Origin: an uncultured Faecalibacterium sp.
Lineage (GTDB): Bacteria > Bacillota > Clostridia > Oscillospirales > Ruminococcaceae
Assembly (NCBI GenBank): GCA_934561115.1
Contig: CAKTFS010000026.1
Coordinates: 1 to 23,398 of the forward strand
Direction of reading: 5' to 3'
DNA length: 23,398 bases
This document shows, piece by piece, positions 16,288 through 22,265 of the stretch. The number at the start of each line of letters is the position of its first letter. Within the stretch, counting starts at the first letter, position 1. The notes under the pieces are model-generated. The model had not been told where the DNA came from and searched no databases. It saw only the letters and a list, made by a program, of their open reading frames with translations. A program made the translations under genes and the position numbers.

Positions 16288-17781
16288 CTAAATCAGGATA
16301 CAGATCAGCCCGGTGCAGCCCTCGTTGATGACCCGTTCCAGCGTTTCCTGCAGGCGGGTGCGGGCTTCCTGCGGGATGTGGAGCAGCTTGTTCTGCAAGC
16401 CGTCGTTCACCAGCTCGTGCAGGCTTTTGCCGAAAATGTTGGACTCCCACAGCTGCACCGGGTCGTCCGCAAAGTCGGCCAGCAGGCTTTGCACCAGATC
16501 CTCGCTCTGCTTCTCGGTGCCCACAATGGGGCTCAGCTCAGTGTGGATGGTGGCTTTCATCATCTGGATAGAGGGCGCACAGGCCTGCAGCCGCACCCCG
16601 CAGCGCCCGTCCTGATGCACGATCTCCGGCGGTTCCAGATGCAGCTCGTCGATGGAGGGCATCACGATGCCGTAGCCGGTGGCTTCCACCTGTTCCAAGG
16701 CGCTGCGCACCTTCTCGTAGGCGCGTTTTGCCCGGGCAAGCTCCATGATGCAGGGCATCAGCCCCGCCTCGTCCCCGATCTCCAGCCCGGTCTGCTCGCT
16801 GAGCACCTGATAAAAGATCTCCGGCTTCAGTTCCACGTTCACCCGCACACTGCCGGCGGCAAGGTCTGCCCCTGCCACTGCCGAGCGCTGCACGGCCTCG
16901 CATTCCAGCGCAGGCGCGTCTGTTCCGGCGGGCAGATCCTTCATGCGGGACACCCGCTCTGCCAGCTGCATGGCGGCTGCGTATACCTGCGCTTGCAGCC
17001 AGTGCCCGGGCTCCAGCATGGTCACCCAGCGGGGCAGGGCAAAATCCAGCTCCTGCACCGGGAACTCGTACAGCACCCGCCGCAAAATCTCCCCCAGCAT
17101 GGCGGCGTCCAAGTCCACGCAGCTTACCGGCAATACGGTGCGGTGGTAGTCCCGCGCCATGCCCTCGGCCAGCTGCCGGGTCTCCGGCGCGTCCGGGTGG
17201 GTGCTGTTGAGCAGGATGATATAGGGCTTACCCAGTGCTTCCAGCTCGGTGATGACCCGCTTTTCGGCCTCTGCGTAGCCCGCCCGGGGGATATCGCTGA
17301 CCGAGCCGTCCGTGGTGACCACCACCCCGATGGTGGAGTGCTCGCAGATCACCTTGCGGGTGCCGGTCTCTGCGGCAAGGTCAAAGGGCACCTCCTGCTC
17401 AAACCACGGGCTTTTGACCATGCGGGGCTTTGCGTCCTCCTCATGCCCCATGGCACCCTCCACCATGTAGCCCACGCAGTCGATCAGCCGCACCCTGCAC
17501 GCCCCGCCGCCTTCCAGCTGCAGGGGCACGGCGGTCTCCGGGATGAACTTGGGCTCGGTGGTCATGATGGTGCGCCCCGCTGCCGACTGCGGCAGCTCGT
17601 CCCGGGCACGCTCCCGGGCGGCGGCAGAGCCGGACATGGCGGGCAGCACCAGCTGCTCCATAAACCGCTTGATAAAGGTGGATTTGCCGCTGCGCACCGG
17701 CCCCACCACACCGATGTAGATATCCCCGCCGGTGCGTGCGCCGATCTCGCGACAGATGCTGTTCTGTTCCTGTTTCTCCAA
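16288..17781 (-). CDS. spoIVA: Stage IV sporulation protein A, spore-coat morphogenetic ATPase
   Basis: 497 residues against 492 in B. subtilis. SpoIVA is made in the mother cell, is tethered to the outer forespore membrane and uses ATP hydrolysis to polymerise into the basement layer of the spore coat. Visible: the TRAFAC-type P-loop GPVRSGKS (27-34), DELPQSAAGRTIMTTEPKF, LIDCVGYMVEGAMG, HSTIGVVVTTDGSVSDIPRA, a long middle domain, and the C-terminal GTEKQSEDLVQSLLADF, SNIFGKSLHELV and ETLERVINEGCTGL, all close to the family. The start is TTG 17781, giving MEKQEQ, as in B. subtilis (MEK), with AAGGGGAG seven bases before; the frame to 17904 is only an extension. A mother-cell-type promoter lies upstream. 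Its presence implies a sporulation programme or a remnant of one. Confidence 0.95.
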   Translation of the reverse strand: MEKQEQNSICREIGARTGGDIYIGVVGPVRSGKSTFIKRFMEQLVLPAMSGSAAARERARDELPQSAAGRTIMTTEPKFIPETAVPLQLEGGGACRVRLIDCVGYMVEGAMGHEEDAKPRMVKSPWFEQEVPFDLAAETGTRKVICEHSTIGVVVTTDGSVSDIPRAGYAEAEKRVITELEALGKPYIILLNSTHPDAPETRQLAEGMARDYHRTVLPVSCVDLDAAMLGEILRRVLYEFPVQELDFALPRWVTMLEPGHWLQAQVYAAAMQLAERVSRMKDLPAGTDAPALECEAVQRSAVAGADLAAGSVRVNVELKPEIFYQVLSEQTGLEIGDEAGLMPCIMELARAKRAYEKVRSALEQVEATGYGIVMPSIDELHLEPPEIVHQDGRCGVRLQACAPSIQMMKATIHTELSPIVGTEKQSEDLVQSLLADFADDPVQLWESNIFGKSLHELVNDGLQNKLLHIPQEARTRLQETLERVINEGCTGLICILI

Positions 17782-17843
17782 GGTCCTTCTCCCCTTCCTG
17801 TTGCGCTGCGCACCGCGCCCGTAGGGGTGGGTGTGCTCGTTGT

Positions 17844-17872
17844 ATCGTATGAAAAAGGAGCGCTTATTATGC
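17844..17872 (-). promoter_or_regulatory. Candidate sigma-E (mother cell) promoter of spoIVA
   Basis: On the - strand GCATAAT (17872-17866), a 14-base spacer, then CATACGAT (17851-17844). This is close to the B. subtilis sigma-E pattern as I remember it (ATA-centred -35, CATACA-T -10, about 14 apart), and spoIVA is a known sigma-E gene. The -10 also fits the sigma-K form CATAnnnTA. The start would lie about 55 bases before the TTG start codon. Confidence 0.65.
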
Positions 17873-17878
17873 CGGGAT

Positions 17879-17934
17879 GATTTTGAATGTCCTCTGCTTT
17901 GCACCGTGTATCGTCAGCGGAAAAGCATTTTATA
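17879..17934 (+). repeat. Intergenic element, copy 1 (56 nt, followed by a terminator hairpin)
   Basis: By eye this stretch aligns without gaps to 19644-19699 at 42 of 56 positions. The best-kept parts are AATGtCCTCtGCTTTGC and CGTCAGcGGAAAA. In both places a terminator hairpin begins within two to four bases after the element. It may be the body of a small RNA or a dispersed repeat; no clear + strand promoter is seen (TTGTAT and TATTAT upstream are 19 bases apart). Confidence 0.5.
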
Positions 17935-17937
17935 AAG

Positions 17938-17975
17938 AAAGGCCACTGCACATCATTTTTGTGCAGCGGCCTTTT
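17938..17975. terminator. Bidirectional terminator between the lipoprotein gene and spoIVA
   Basis: AAAGGCCACTGCAC (17938-17951) pairs with GTGCAGCGGCCTTT (17961-17974), one mismatch, nine-base loop. TTTT ends the + side; the - side continues CTTTCTTTATAAAA. It can end the repeat-lipoprotein transcript on the - strand and a + transcript of the element before it. Confidence 0.8.
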
Positions 17976-18008
17976 GCTATTTAGTTATGTACGCTGTGCG
18001 CGTTAAAC

Positions 18009-18266
18009 TCAGGCGGCAGTGGTGGAAGCAGCCTCGGAAGAAGCAGCCTCGCTGACAGCGGCCTCAGAGGAAGCAGCCTCGGAAGATGCAGCCTCAGAAG
18101 AAGCGGCCTCGCTGGAAGCAGCCTCAGAAGAAGCAGCCTCGGAAACAGCGGTGCTTGCAGAAGCAGCCTCAGAGGTGGAGGAAGCAGCGGCAGCAGAACC
18201 GCAAGCGGTCATACCAGCAGCCAGAGCCAGAGCAACAACAGCGATGCAAATATTCTTGAGTTTCAT
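18009..18266 (-). CDS. Small Ala/Ser/Glu repeat lipoprotein
   Basis: 85 residues. A signal peptide (KLKN, then a hydrophobic run) ends in GMTAC, a lipobox-like site with Cys22, so the mature chain should be lipid-anchored on the outer face of the membrane. After that nearly everything is built from five-residue units SEAAS: eight in tandem at 42-81 (one ends in Val) and one at 32-36. There is no recognisable domain; the sequence predicts an acidic, flexible or helical stalk. AAGGAG ten bases before ATG 18266 and a good promoter argue that it is real. The 15-bp DNA period invites copy-number change. Function unknown; it could be a surface spacer or a decayed solute-binding lipoprotein that kept only its start. 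Confidence 0.8.
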   Translation of the reverse strand: MKLKNICIAVVALALAAGMTACGSAAAASSTSEAASASTAVSEAASSEAASSEAASSEAASSEAASSEAAVSEAASSEAASTTAA

Positions 18267-18338
18267 ATCAATGATCTCCTTAATCTTCTTGTAAATGTTT
18301 TGCAGCGGGCTTTCATGTGCGCCTCACTGCGATGCTAT

Positions 18339-18366
18339 ATTCTAGTCCGTTTTTGAAAAAAATCAA
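18339..18366 (-). promoter_or_regulatory. Promoter of the repeat lipoprotein gene
   Basis: On the - strand TTGATT (18366-18361), 16 bases, TAGAAT (18344-18339). The leader to the ATG is about 65 bases and ends with AAGGAG. Confidence 0.6.
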
Positions 18367-18630
18367 GGGGATTTTGGTCGAAAGTTATAATCTATGTAAA
18401 GAATCTGCATAGTTGTCATAAAGTTTCGCCAAAAGTCAAAGACTTTTTGGCAAAAATAAAGCCTGGGATAGCGCCTGCACCGCCGGACGGGAAACACAAA
18501 ATAGAAAAAATTTGATAAAACCATCAAAAATCCTTTTTATTGGACTGCAAATGTGGATAATAGAAGCATAGCGAGGGACGGACATCCCCCGGAAGGCTGA
18601 ACGACAAAAATATTTGTGGAGGAAACTACA
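18367..18630. other. Intergenic region with small hairpin, leader of the 54-residue protein gene
   Basis: No reading frame of note. GCCAAAAGTC (18428-18437) pairs with GACTTTTTGGC (18441-18451) around AAA, one bulged T; neither side has a long U-tract. TATAAT at 18386-18391 and GATAAT at 18556-18561 are -10-like, but neither has a -35 box at the right distance. The last 60 bases contain GGGA/TCCC and a G-rich stretch before the ribosome binding site; I recognise no riboswitch. Confidence 0.4.
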
Positions 18631-18795
18631 ATGAAAGATTTTGATTTTGGCTACTTTGGCACCGGCGATGAGGGCTATGCCCAGTACATGACCGCATTCG
18701 AGCGCAATTTCAGCACGGACAGCACCGACAGCTTTGCGTCCGATGACGCAGACTGCGATGCAGACGGCTGCGACAGCAGCGAGGACGATTTCTGA
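18631..18795 (+). CDS. Small acidic protein with two cysteines, upstream of the ZIP gene
   Basis: 54 residues, below most gene-finder limits. ATG 18631 follows GGAGGAAA with ideal spacing and the frame runs to TGA 18793-18795. It starts MKDFDFGYFGTGDEGYAQYM and ends in a tail with 13 Asp and 3 Glu overall but only one Lys and one Arg; Cys42 and Cys47 sit among aspartates (DADCDADGCD). There is no membrane helix or signal. The tail could bind metal ions, and the next gene is a metal transporter whose ribosome binding site lies in a hairpin starting seven bases after this stop. Whether it acts as a protein or through its translation is unknown; I do not recognise the family. Confidence 0.7.
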   Translation: MKDFDFGYFGTGDEGYAQYMTAFERNFSTDSTDSFASDDADCDADGCDSSEDDF

Positions 18796-18802
18796 GTCCG
18801 CA

Positions 18803-18840
18803 CCCTTTTGCCCGTTTGTGCATACAACGGGCAAAGGGGG
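18803..18840 (+). promoter_or_regulatory. Hairpin burying the ribosome binding site of the ZIP gene
   Basis: CCCTTTTGCCCG (18803-18814) pairs with CGGGCAAAGGGG (18828-18839), 12 pairs with one G-T, and TTGT/ACAA continues the stem above one bulged T to a GCAT loop. The right arm includes AAAGGGG, the ribosome binding site for TTG 18849. There is no U-tract, so this looks like translation control rather than termination. Confidence 0.75.
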
Positions 18841-18848
18841 AATGCGGC

Positions 18849-19595
18849 TTGAACCGGATCGTTTTCACGCTTGGAGTCTGGCTGTTCCCGGCGGCGTGTA
18901 CCGCGCTGGGAGCAGCAGGGGTGTTTTTGCTGCGCAGGCAGGCAAGGCCGGCTACCCGGCGCATCCTGTGCGGAATGGCGGCGGGCATCATGCTGGCGGC
19001 CAGCGTATGGAGCCTGCTGCTGCCGGCCATTGCCCGGTCACAGGGCAGGGCGGCGTGGGTACCCCCGGCGCTGGGGCTTATTTTAGGCGCTGTGGGGCTT
19101 TTGCGGCTGGAGGATGCCGCCGGGCAGCTGCTGGCGGGCGGTCCCGGGCATTGCGGGCGCATGGTGCTGGCGGTCACCCTGCACAACCTGCCGGAAGGCA
19201 TGGTGGTAGGGCTGGCTGCGGCACTGGCGCTGCACGGGGATGCGGATGCCGTAAGCGGGGCGCTGGCGCTGAGCCTGGGCATCGGCTTGCAGAATATCCC
19301 GGAGGGGGCGGCGGTCAGTCTGCCGCTGACCCAGAGCGGGCGCACCCGGGGGCAGTCCTTTGCCGCCGGGGCGGCCTCCGGGTTGGTGGAGCCCTTGGGC
19401 GCGGTGCTGGCCTTTGTGCTGGCCGAGTGGGTAGGTGCAGCGCTGCCGTGGCTTATGAGCGCAGCAGCAGGCTGTATGGTGTGTGTGACCGCACAGGAGA
19501 TGATCCCTGAGGCGGTGGAACCGGATGAAGTGGCCGGTGTCATCAGCATCGTGTTGGGGTTTGCGCTGATGATGGCACTGGATGTGGCCCTATGA
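18849..19595 (+). CDS. ZIP-family metal transporter
   Basis: 248 residues, eight predicted membrane helices. It should carry divalent metal such as zinc (also iron or manganese in ZupT/GufA relatives) into the cytoplasm. The two signature helices are clear: HNLPEGMVVGLA (helix 4, 112-123) and GLQNIPEGAAVSLPL (helix 5, 146-160), with the paired H/N/E and N/E ligands of the binuclear metal site. There is no histidine-rich loop between helices 3 and 4. The start is TTG 18849, with AAAGGGGG eight bases before; an earlier TTG at 18816 lies inside the hairpin. It follows the 54-residue acidic protein by 53 bases, with no promoter between, so the two are likely co-transcribed, and a terminator follows at once. 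Confidence 0.92.
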   Translation: MNRIVFTLGVWLFPAACTALGAAGVFLLRRQARPATRRILCGMAAGIMLAASVWSLLLPAIARSQGRAAWVPPALGLILGAVGLLRLEDAAGQLLAGGPGHCGRMVLAVTLHNLPEGMVVGLAAALALHGDADAVSGALALSLGIGLQNIPEGAAVSLPLTQSGRTRGQSFAAGAASGLVEPLGAVLAFVLAEWVGAALPWLMSAAAGCMVCVTAQEMIPEAVEPDEVAGVISIVLGFALMMALDVAL

Positions 19596-19596
19596 A

Positions 19597-19635
19597 AAAA
19601 GGACTGCTGCATCGTTTGACGCAGCAGTCCTTTTT
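19597..19635 (+). terminator. Terminator of the ZIP gene
   Basis: AAAAGGACTGCTGC (19597-19610) pairs with GCAGCAGTCCTTTT (19621-19634) around a ten-base loop, followed by more T. It starts immediately after the stop codon. Confidence 0.9.
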
Positions 19636-19643
19636 GGTGAGAA

Positions 19644-19699
19644 GATTTCAAATGCCCTCCGCTTTGCTTTGGGCAACGTCAGAGGAAAAATATTTTTTA
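19644..19699 (+). repeat. Intergenic element, copy 2 (56 nt, followed by a terminator hairpin)
   Basis: Gap-free match to 17879-17934 (42 of 56). It lies between the ZIP terminator and a second, orphan terminator at 19703-19743, so a short + strand transcript is needed to explain that second terminator. No clear promoter is visible: TTGACG at 19616-19621 has no -10 box at 17 bases. Confidence 0.5.
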
Positions 19700-19702
19700 T
19701 TT

Positions 19703-19743
19703 GCAGTTCCGAAACGCCTGCGGGCGTTTCGGAACTGCTTTTT
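19703..19743 (+). terminator. Orphan + strand terminator with UGCG tetraloop
   Basis: A 16-bp perfect stem, GCAGTTCCGAAACGCC (19703-19718) with 19723-19738, loop TGCG closed by C-G, then TTTTT. No + strand gene ends here apart from the element at 19644. Confidence 0.85.
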
Positions 19744-19785
19744 CACGGGAGGGGTGGTTGCCTTTATAACTTTTCCTGTGAAAAT

Positions 19786-19821
19786 GGACTACCGGAGCGT
19801 CCGCAGACGCTCCGGTAGTCC
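19786..19821 (-). terminator. Terminator downstream of the MATE gene, UGCG tetraloop
   Basis: A 16-bp perfect stem, GGACTACCGGAGCGTC (19786-19801) with 19806-19821. Read on the - strand the loop is TGCG and ATTTTC follows, so it points in the MATE direction. A further ATGGCC/GGCCAT inverted repeat (19850-19875) lies between it and the MATE stop. The rest of the 325-base gap between the ZIP and MATE genes is AT-rich and shows nothing else. Confidence 0.75.
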
Positions 19822-19920
19822 GAAATTATAACGATCTATTCCGCTGAATATGGCCAAAGCGCACGCGGCGGCCATTTTAAATCCAGAAATGCTGTTGTGC
19901 GGAAATGTGTGTAGCAACCT

Positions 19921-21288
19921 TTATGCCGCCTGTGTCAGCTGCTGGTTCTGGCGCAGGTGCCGCCGTACCACTAGCAGGCAAGCCAGATGCACCAGTGCAG
20001 TCAGCGCCCAGCTGATGGGGTAGCTGATGTACAGCATAAAAGGGGTGCGGTTCAGTTGGAAAATAGTGGCGATCCACACCAGCCGCAGCGCGCACACGCC
20101 CACAAGGCTTACCACCATGGGCAGCACGCTGTAGCCCAGCCCGCGCAGGCTGCTGGCCAGCACGTCCATAATGCCGCACAACAGATAGAAACCGCAGATC
20201 AGGCGCAGCCGCTCGACGCCGGTGGCGATGACCGCAGTGTCCGAGGAGTAGAAGCGCAGCAGCTGGTTCCCTGCCAGCGCTGCGCCGCCGCCCAGCACAA
20301 GGCCGGTGACCACGACGCACAGCAGACAGTTGCGGATCACCCGGTCAAGATTGTGGTACTTGCGCGCACCGATATTCTGGCTGGTAAAGGTGACAGCGGC
20401 CTGCGCAAAAGCGTTCATGGCGGTGTACACAAAGCCCTCCAGATTAGAGGAGGCAGAGTTGCCCGCCACCACCATGGAGCCAAAGGAGTTGATGGAGGAC
20501 TGGATGACCACATTGGAAAGGCTGAACACCGTGCTTTGCAGCCCGGCAGGCAGGCCGATGAGCAAAATCTGCTTCAGCGTCCCGGCGTGGAAGGTAAGCC
20601 GCCGCAGGTCCAGCCGCAGTGCGCCCTCCTCCCGGACGAGCATTCCGGTCACCAGCAGCGCAGACACGGTCTGGCTGATGATGGTGGCCAGTGCCACGCC
20701 CGCCACGCTCATGGAAAAGCCGATGACAAAAACAAGATTCAGCACCACGTTGATGACACCGGCAGCGGCCAGACAGTACAGCGGGCGCTTGGTGTCACCC
20801 ACGGCCCGCAGCAGCGCACTGCTGAAGTTGTACAGCATGGTCATGGGCATTCCGATAAAGTAGATCTTCAGGTACAGGGTGGAAAGGCCGATCACGTCCT
20901 CCGGGCAGCTCATCAGTTCCAGCAGGCCGCGCGCAGCGCAAAAACCCACCACCGCCAGCAGCACGCCGCTGACCAAGCCCAGCGCCACGGCGGTGTGCAC
21001 CGTATCCTGCACGCCCTTTTCGTCCCGGGCGCCAAAGCACCGGGCTGCCACCACGTTGGCACCCAGCGAAAGCCCGACGAACAGGTTGACCAGCAGGTTG
21101 ATCAGCGCGCCGTTGGAGCCAACGGCGGCCAGCGCCGTGCTGCCCGCAAAGCGTCCCACCACCACAACATCGGCAGCATTGAACAGCAATTGCAGAATGC
21201 TGGATGCCGCCAGCGGCACGGAAAACAAGATGATCTTTTGCAGCATGGGCCCGCTGGTCAGGTCTGCGGAACGGCTGGTCGTAGCCAT
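19921..21288 (-). CDS. MATE-family efflux transporter
   Basis: 455 residues, twelve predicted membrane helices in two bundles of six. MATE proteins export drugs or metabolites in exchange for Na+ or H+. It starts with LTSGPMLQKIILFSVPLAAS and has the family features LFNAADVVVVGRFAGSTALA, the matching second-half SINSFGSMVVAGNSASSNLE, and FTSQNIGARKYHNLDRVI, as in the large DinF/NorM-like group of Clostridia. The substrate cannot be told. AGGAGG 11 bases before ATG 21288 supports the start. It has its own promoter with a palindrome at the start of transcription and no neighbours on its strand. Confidence 0.93.
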   Translation of the reverse strand: MATTSRSADLTSGPMLQKIILFSVPLAASSILQLLFNAADVVVVGRFAGSTALAAVGSNGALINLLVNLFVGLSLGANVVAARCFGARDEKGVQDTVHTAVALGLVSGVLLAVVGFCAARGLLELMSCPEDVIGLSTLYLKIYFIGMPMTMLYNFSSALLRAVGDTKRPLYCLAAAGVINVVLNLVFVIGFSMSVAGVALATIISQTVSALLVTGMLVREEGALRLDLRRLTFHAGTLKQILLIGLPAGLQSTVFSLSNVVIQSSINSFGSMVVAGNSASSNLEGFVYTAMNAFAQAAVTFTSQNIGARKYHNLDRVIRNCLLCVVVTGLVLGGGAALAGNQLLRFYSSDTAVIATGVERLRLICGFYLLCGIMDVLASSLRGLGYSVLPMVVSLVGVCALRLVWIATIFQLNRTPFMLYISYPISWALTALVHLACLLVVRRHLRQNQQLTQAA

Positions 21289-21324
21289 GAGTTATCTACC
21301 TCCTATAATAAACCCGAATTGACA

Positions 21325-21365
21325 TAGCAATTGCCTATTATAGCGCGATATAAGGTAAAAAACAA
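21325..21365 (-). promoter_or_regulatory. MATE promoter with palindromic operator candidate
   Basis: On the - strand TTGTTT (21365-21360), 17 bases, TATAAT (21342-21337). GCAATTGC (21327-21334), flanked by ATA and TAT, is a palindrome immediately downstream of the -10 box, at the expected start. A bound repressor of MarR or TetR type would block transcription; no such gene is nearby. Confidence 0.6.
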
Positions 21366-21426
21366 GAGGCAAAGCCGCTCTTTTGCCCTAAAAAGGCAAA
21401 TATCACCCGCCGGCTGCAGCCTGCAA

Positions 21427-21455
21427 TTGAAAAATGCTGCCCATACTGCTATAAT
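21427..21455 (+). promoter_or_regulatory. Promoter of the sugar transferase gene
   Basis: TTGAAA (21427-21432), 17 bases, TATAAT (21450-21455). The leader is about 33 bases with GGAGGAAG before the ATG. Confidence 0.8.
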
Positions 21456-21494
21456 AAGGCGGTACACCCGTAGAAAACGGAGGAAGTTTTATTT

Positions 21495-22103
21495 ATGTAT
21501 CGGAATCGGATCAAACGGCTGCTGGATATTTTGCTGTCAGCCTGCGGCATTCTGTGCCTTTCGTGGCTGCTGCTGCTTTTGGCTGTTGCCATCAAGCTGG
21601 ACTCTCCCGGGCCGGTGTTTTTCCGGCAGAAGCGGGTGGGCATCGGCAAGCGGCATTTCCAGATCCTCAAATTCCGCACCATGCGCATTGATTGCCCGCA
21701 TGATATGCCCACCCATCTGCTGCACGACCCGGAGCAGTATATCACCCGCATGGGGCGCTTTCTGCGCAAGACCAGTCTGGACGAACTGCCCCAGCTGTGG
21801 AATATCCTTGTGGGAGATATGGCGGTCATCGGCCCGCGCCCTGCGCTGTGGAACCAGTACGACCTGCTGGCCGAGCGGGATAAGTACGGCGCAAACGATG
21901 TGCGCCCGGGGCTGACCGGCTGGGCACAGATCCATGGCCGGGACGAGCTGGAAATTGCCGAAAAAGCAAAGCTGGACGGCTGGTATGTGGAGCATATCAG
22001 CTTTTTGCTGGATGTAAAATGCTTTTTTGGCACCATTACCGCCGTGCTCAAACATGACGGCGTGGTAGAGGGCGGCACCGGCACTTTGCACGATGAAAAA
22101 TAA
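21495..22103 (+). CDS. Bacterial sugar transferase (undecaprenyl-phosphate glycosyl-1-phosphate transferase)
   Basis: 202 residues. The family moves a sugar phosphate from a nucleotide sugar to undecaprenyl phosphate at the cytoplasmic face of the membrane, starting a surface polysaccharide or glycan. After a basic start comes one hydrophobic helix at about 12-33, then the catalytic motifs KLDSPGPVFFRQKRVGIGKR, FQILKFRTM, TSLDELPQLWNIL and GDMAVIGPRPAL, and VRPGLTGWAQIHGR. This is the short, monotopic WcaJ/PglC-like core without extra N-terminal helices. The donor sugar is not determined. It stands alone between MATE and aspS with its own promoter and terminator; usually such genes lead a polysaccharide cluster. 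Confidence 0.92.
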   Translation: MYRNRIKRLLDILLSACGILCLSWLLLLLAVAIKLDSPGPVFFRQKRVGIGKRHFQILKFRTMRIDCPHDMPTHLLHDPEQYITRMGRFLRKTSLDELPQLWNILVGDMAVIGPRPALWNQYDLLAERDKYGANDVRPGLTGWAQIHGRDELEIAEKAKLDGWYVEHISFLLDVKCFFGTITAVLKHDGVVEGGTGTLHDEK

Positions 22104-22113
22104 GCTGTTATCT

Positions 22114-22157
22114 GGGGACACCGGAGCGTCGGCCGACACTCCGGTGTCTCCATTTTT
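22114..22157 (+). terminator. Terminator of the sugar transferase gene
   Basis: A 17-bp stem (22114-22130 with 22135-22151) has one mismatch and one G-T, loop GGCC, followed by ATTTTT. Its left arm contains ACCGGAGCGTC, identical to the left arm of the hairpin at 19786-19821. Confidence 0.85.
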
Positions 22158-22198
22158 ACAGAAAGCACAGCACTGACCAGCTGAAATTGGCATATCTC

Positions 22199-22226
22199 TT
22201 GATTTATCCCCTGAAAAGCGTATAAT
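22199..22226 (+). promoter_or_regulatory. Promoter of aspS
   Basis: TTGATT (22199-22204), 16 bases, TATAAT (22221-22226). The leader is only about 33 bases and contains AAAGGAGG, leaving no room for a T-box. Confidence 0.75.
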
Positions 22227-22265
22227 AAAACAGTACACAAGACGTTAAAGGAGGATTCCTGTATT

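Noticed and set aside
16378..17880. 500-codon + strand frame opposite spoIVA
   Set aside because: Shadow of a gene with unmistakable SpoIVA sequence.
18019..18294. 91-codon + strand frame of EAASE-like repeats opposite the lipoprotein gene
   Set aside because: The repeat is open on both strands, but only the - strand has a signal peptide, lipobox, ribosome binding site and promoter.
18367..18630. Metal riboswitch (yybP-ykoY or NiCo type) upstream of the small protein/ZIP pair
   Set aside because: G-rich pieces are present but the conserved cores of these classes could not be found.
19987..21327. 446-codon + strand frame opposite the MATE gene
   Set aside because: Extremely His/Gln-rich shadow of a membrane protein gene, no motif.
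22104..22265. T-box upstream of aspS
   Set aside because: The predicted leader is only about 33 bases and no T-box sequence is present.
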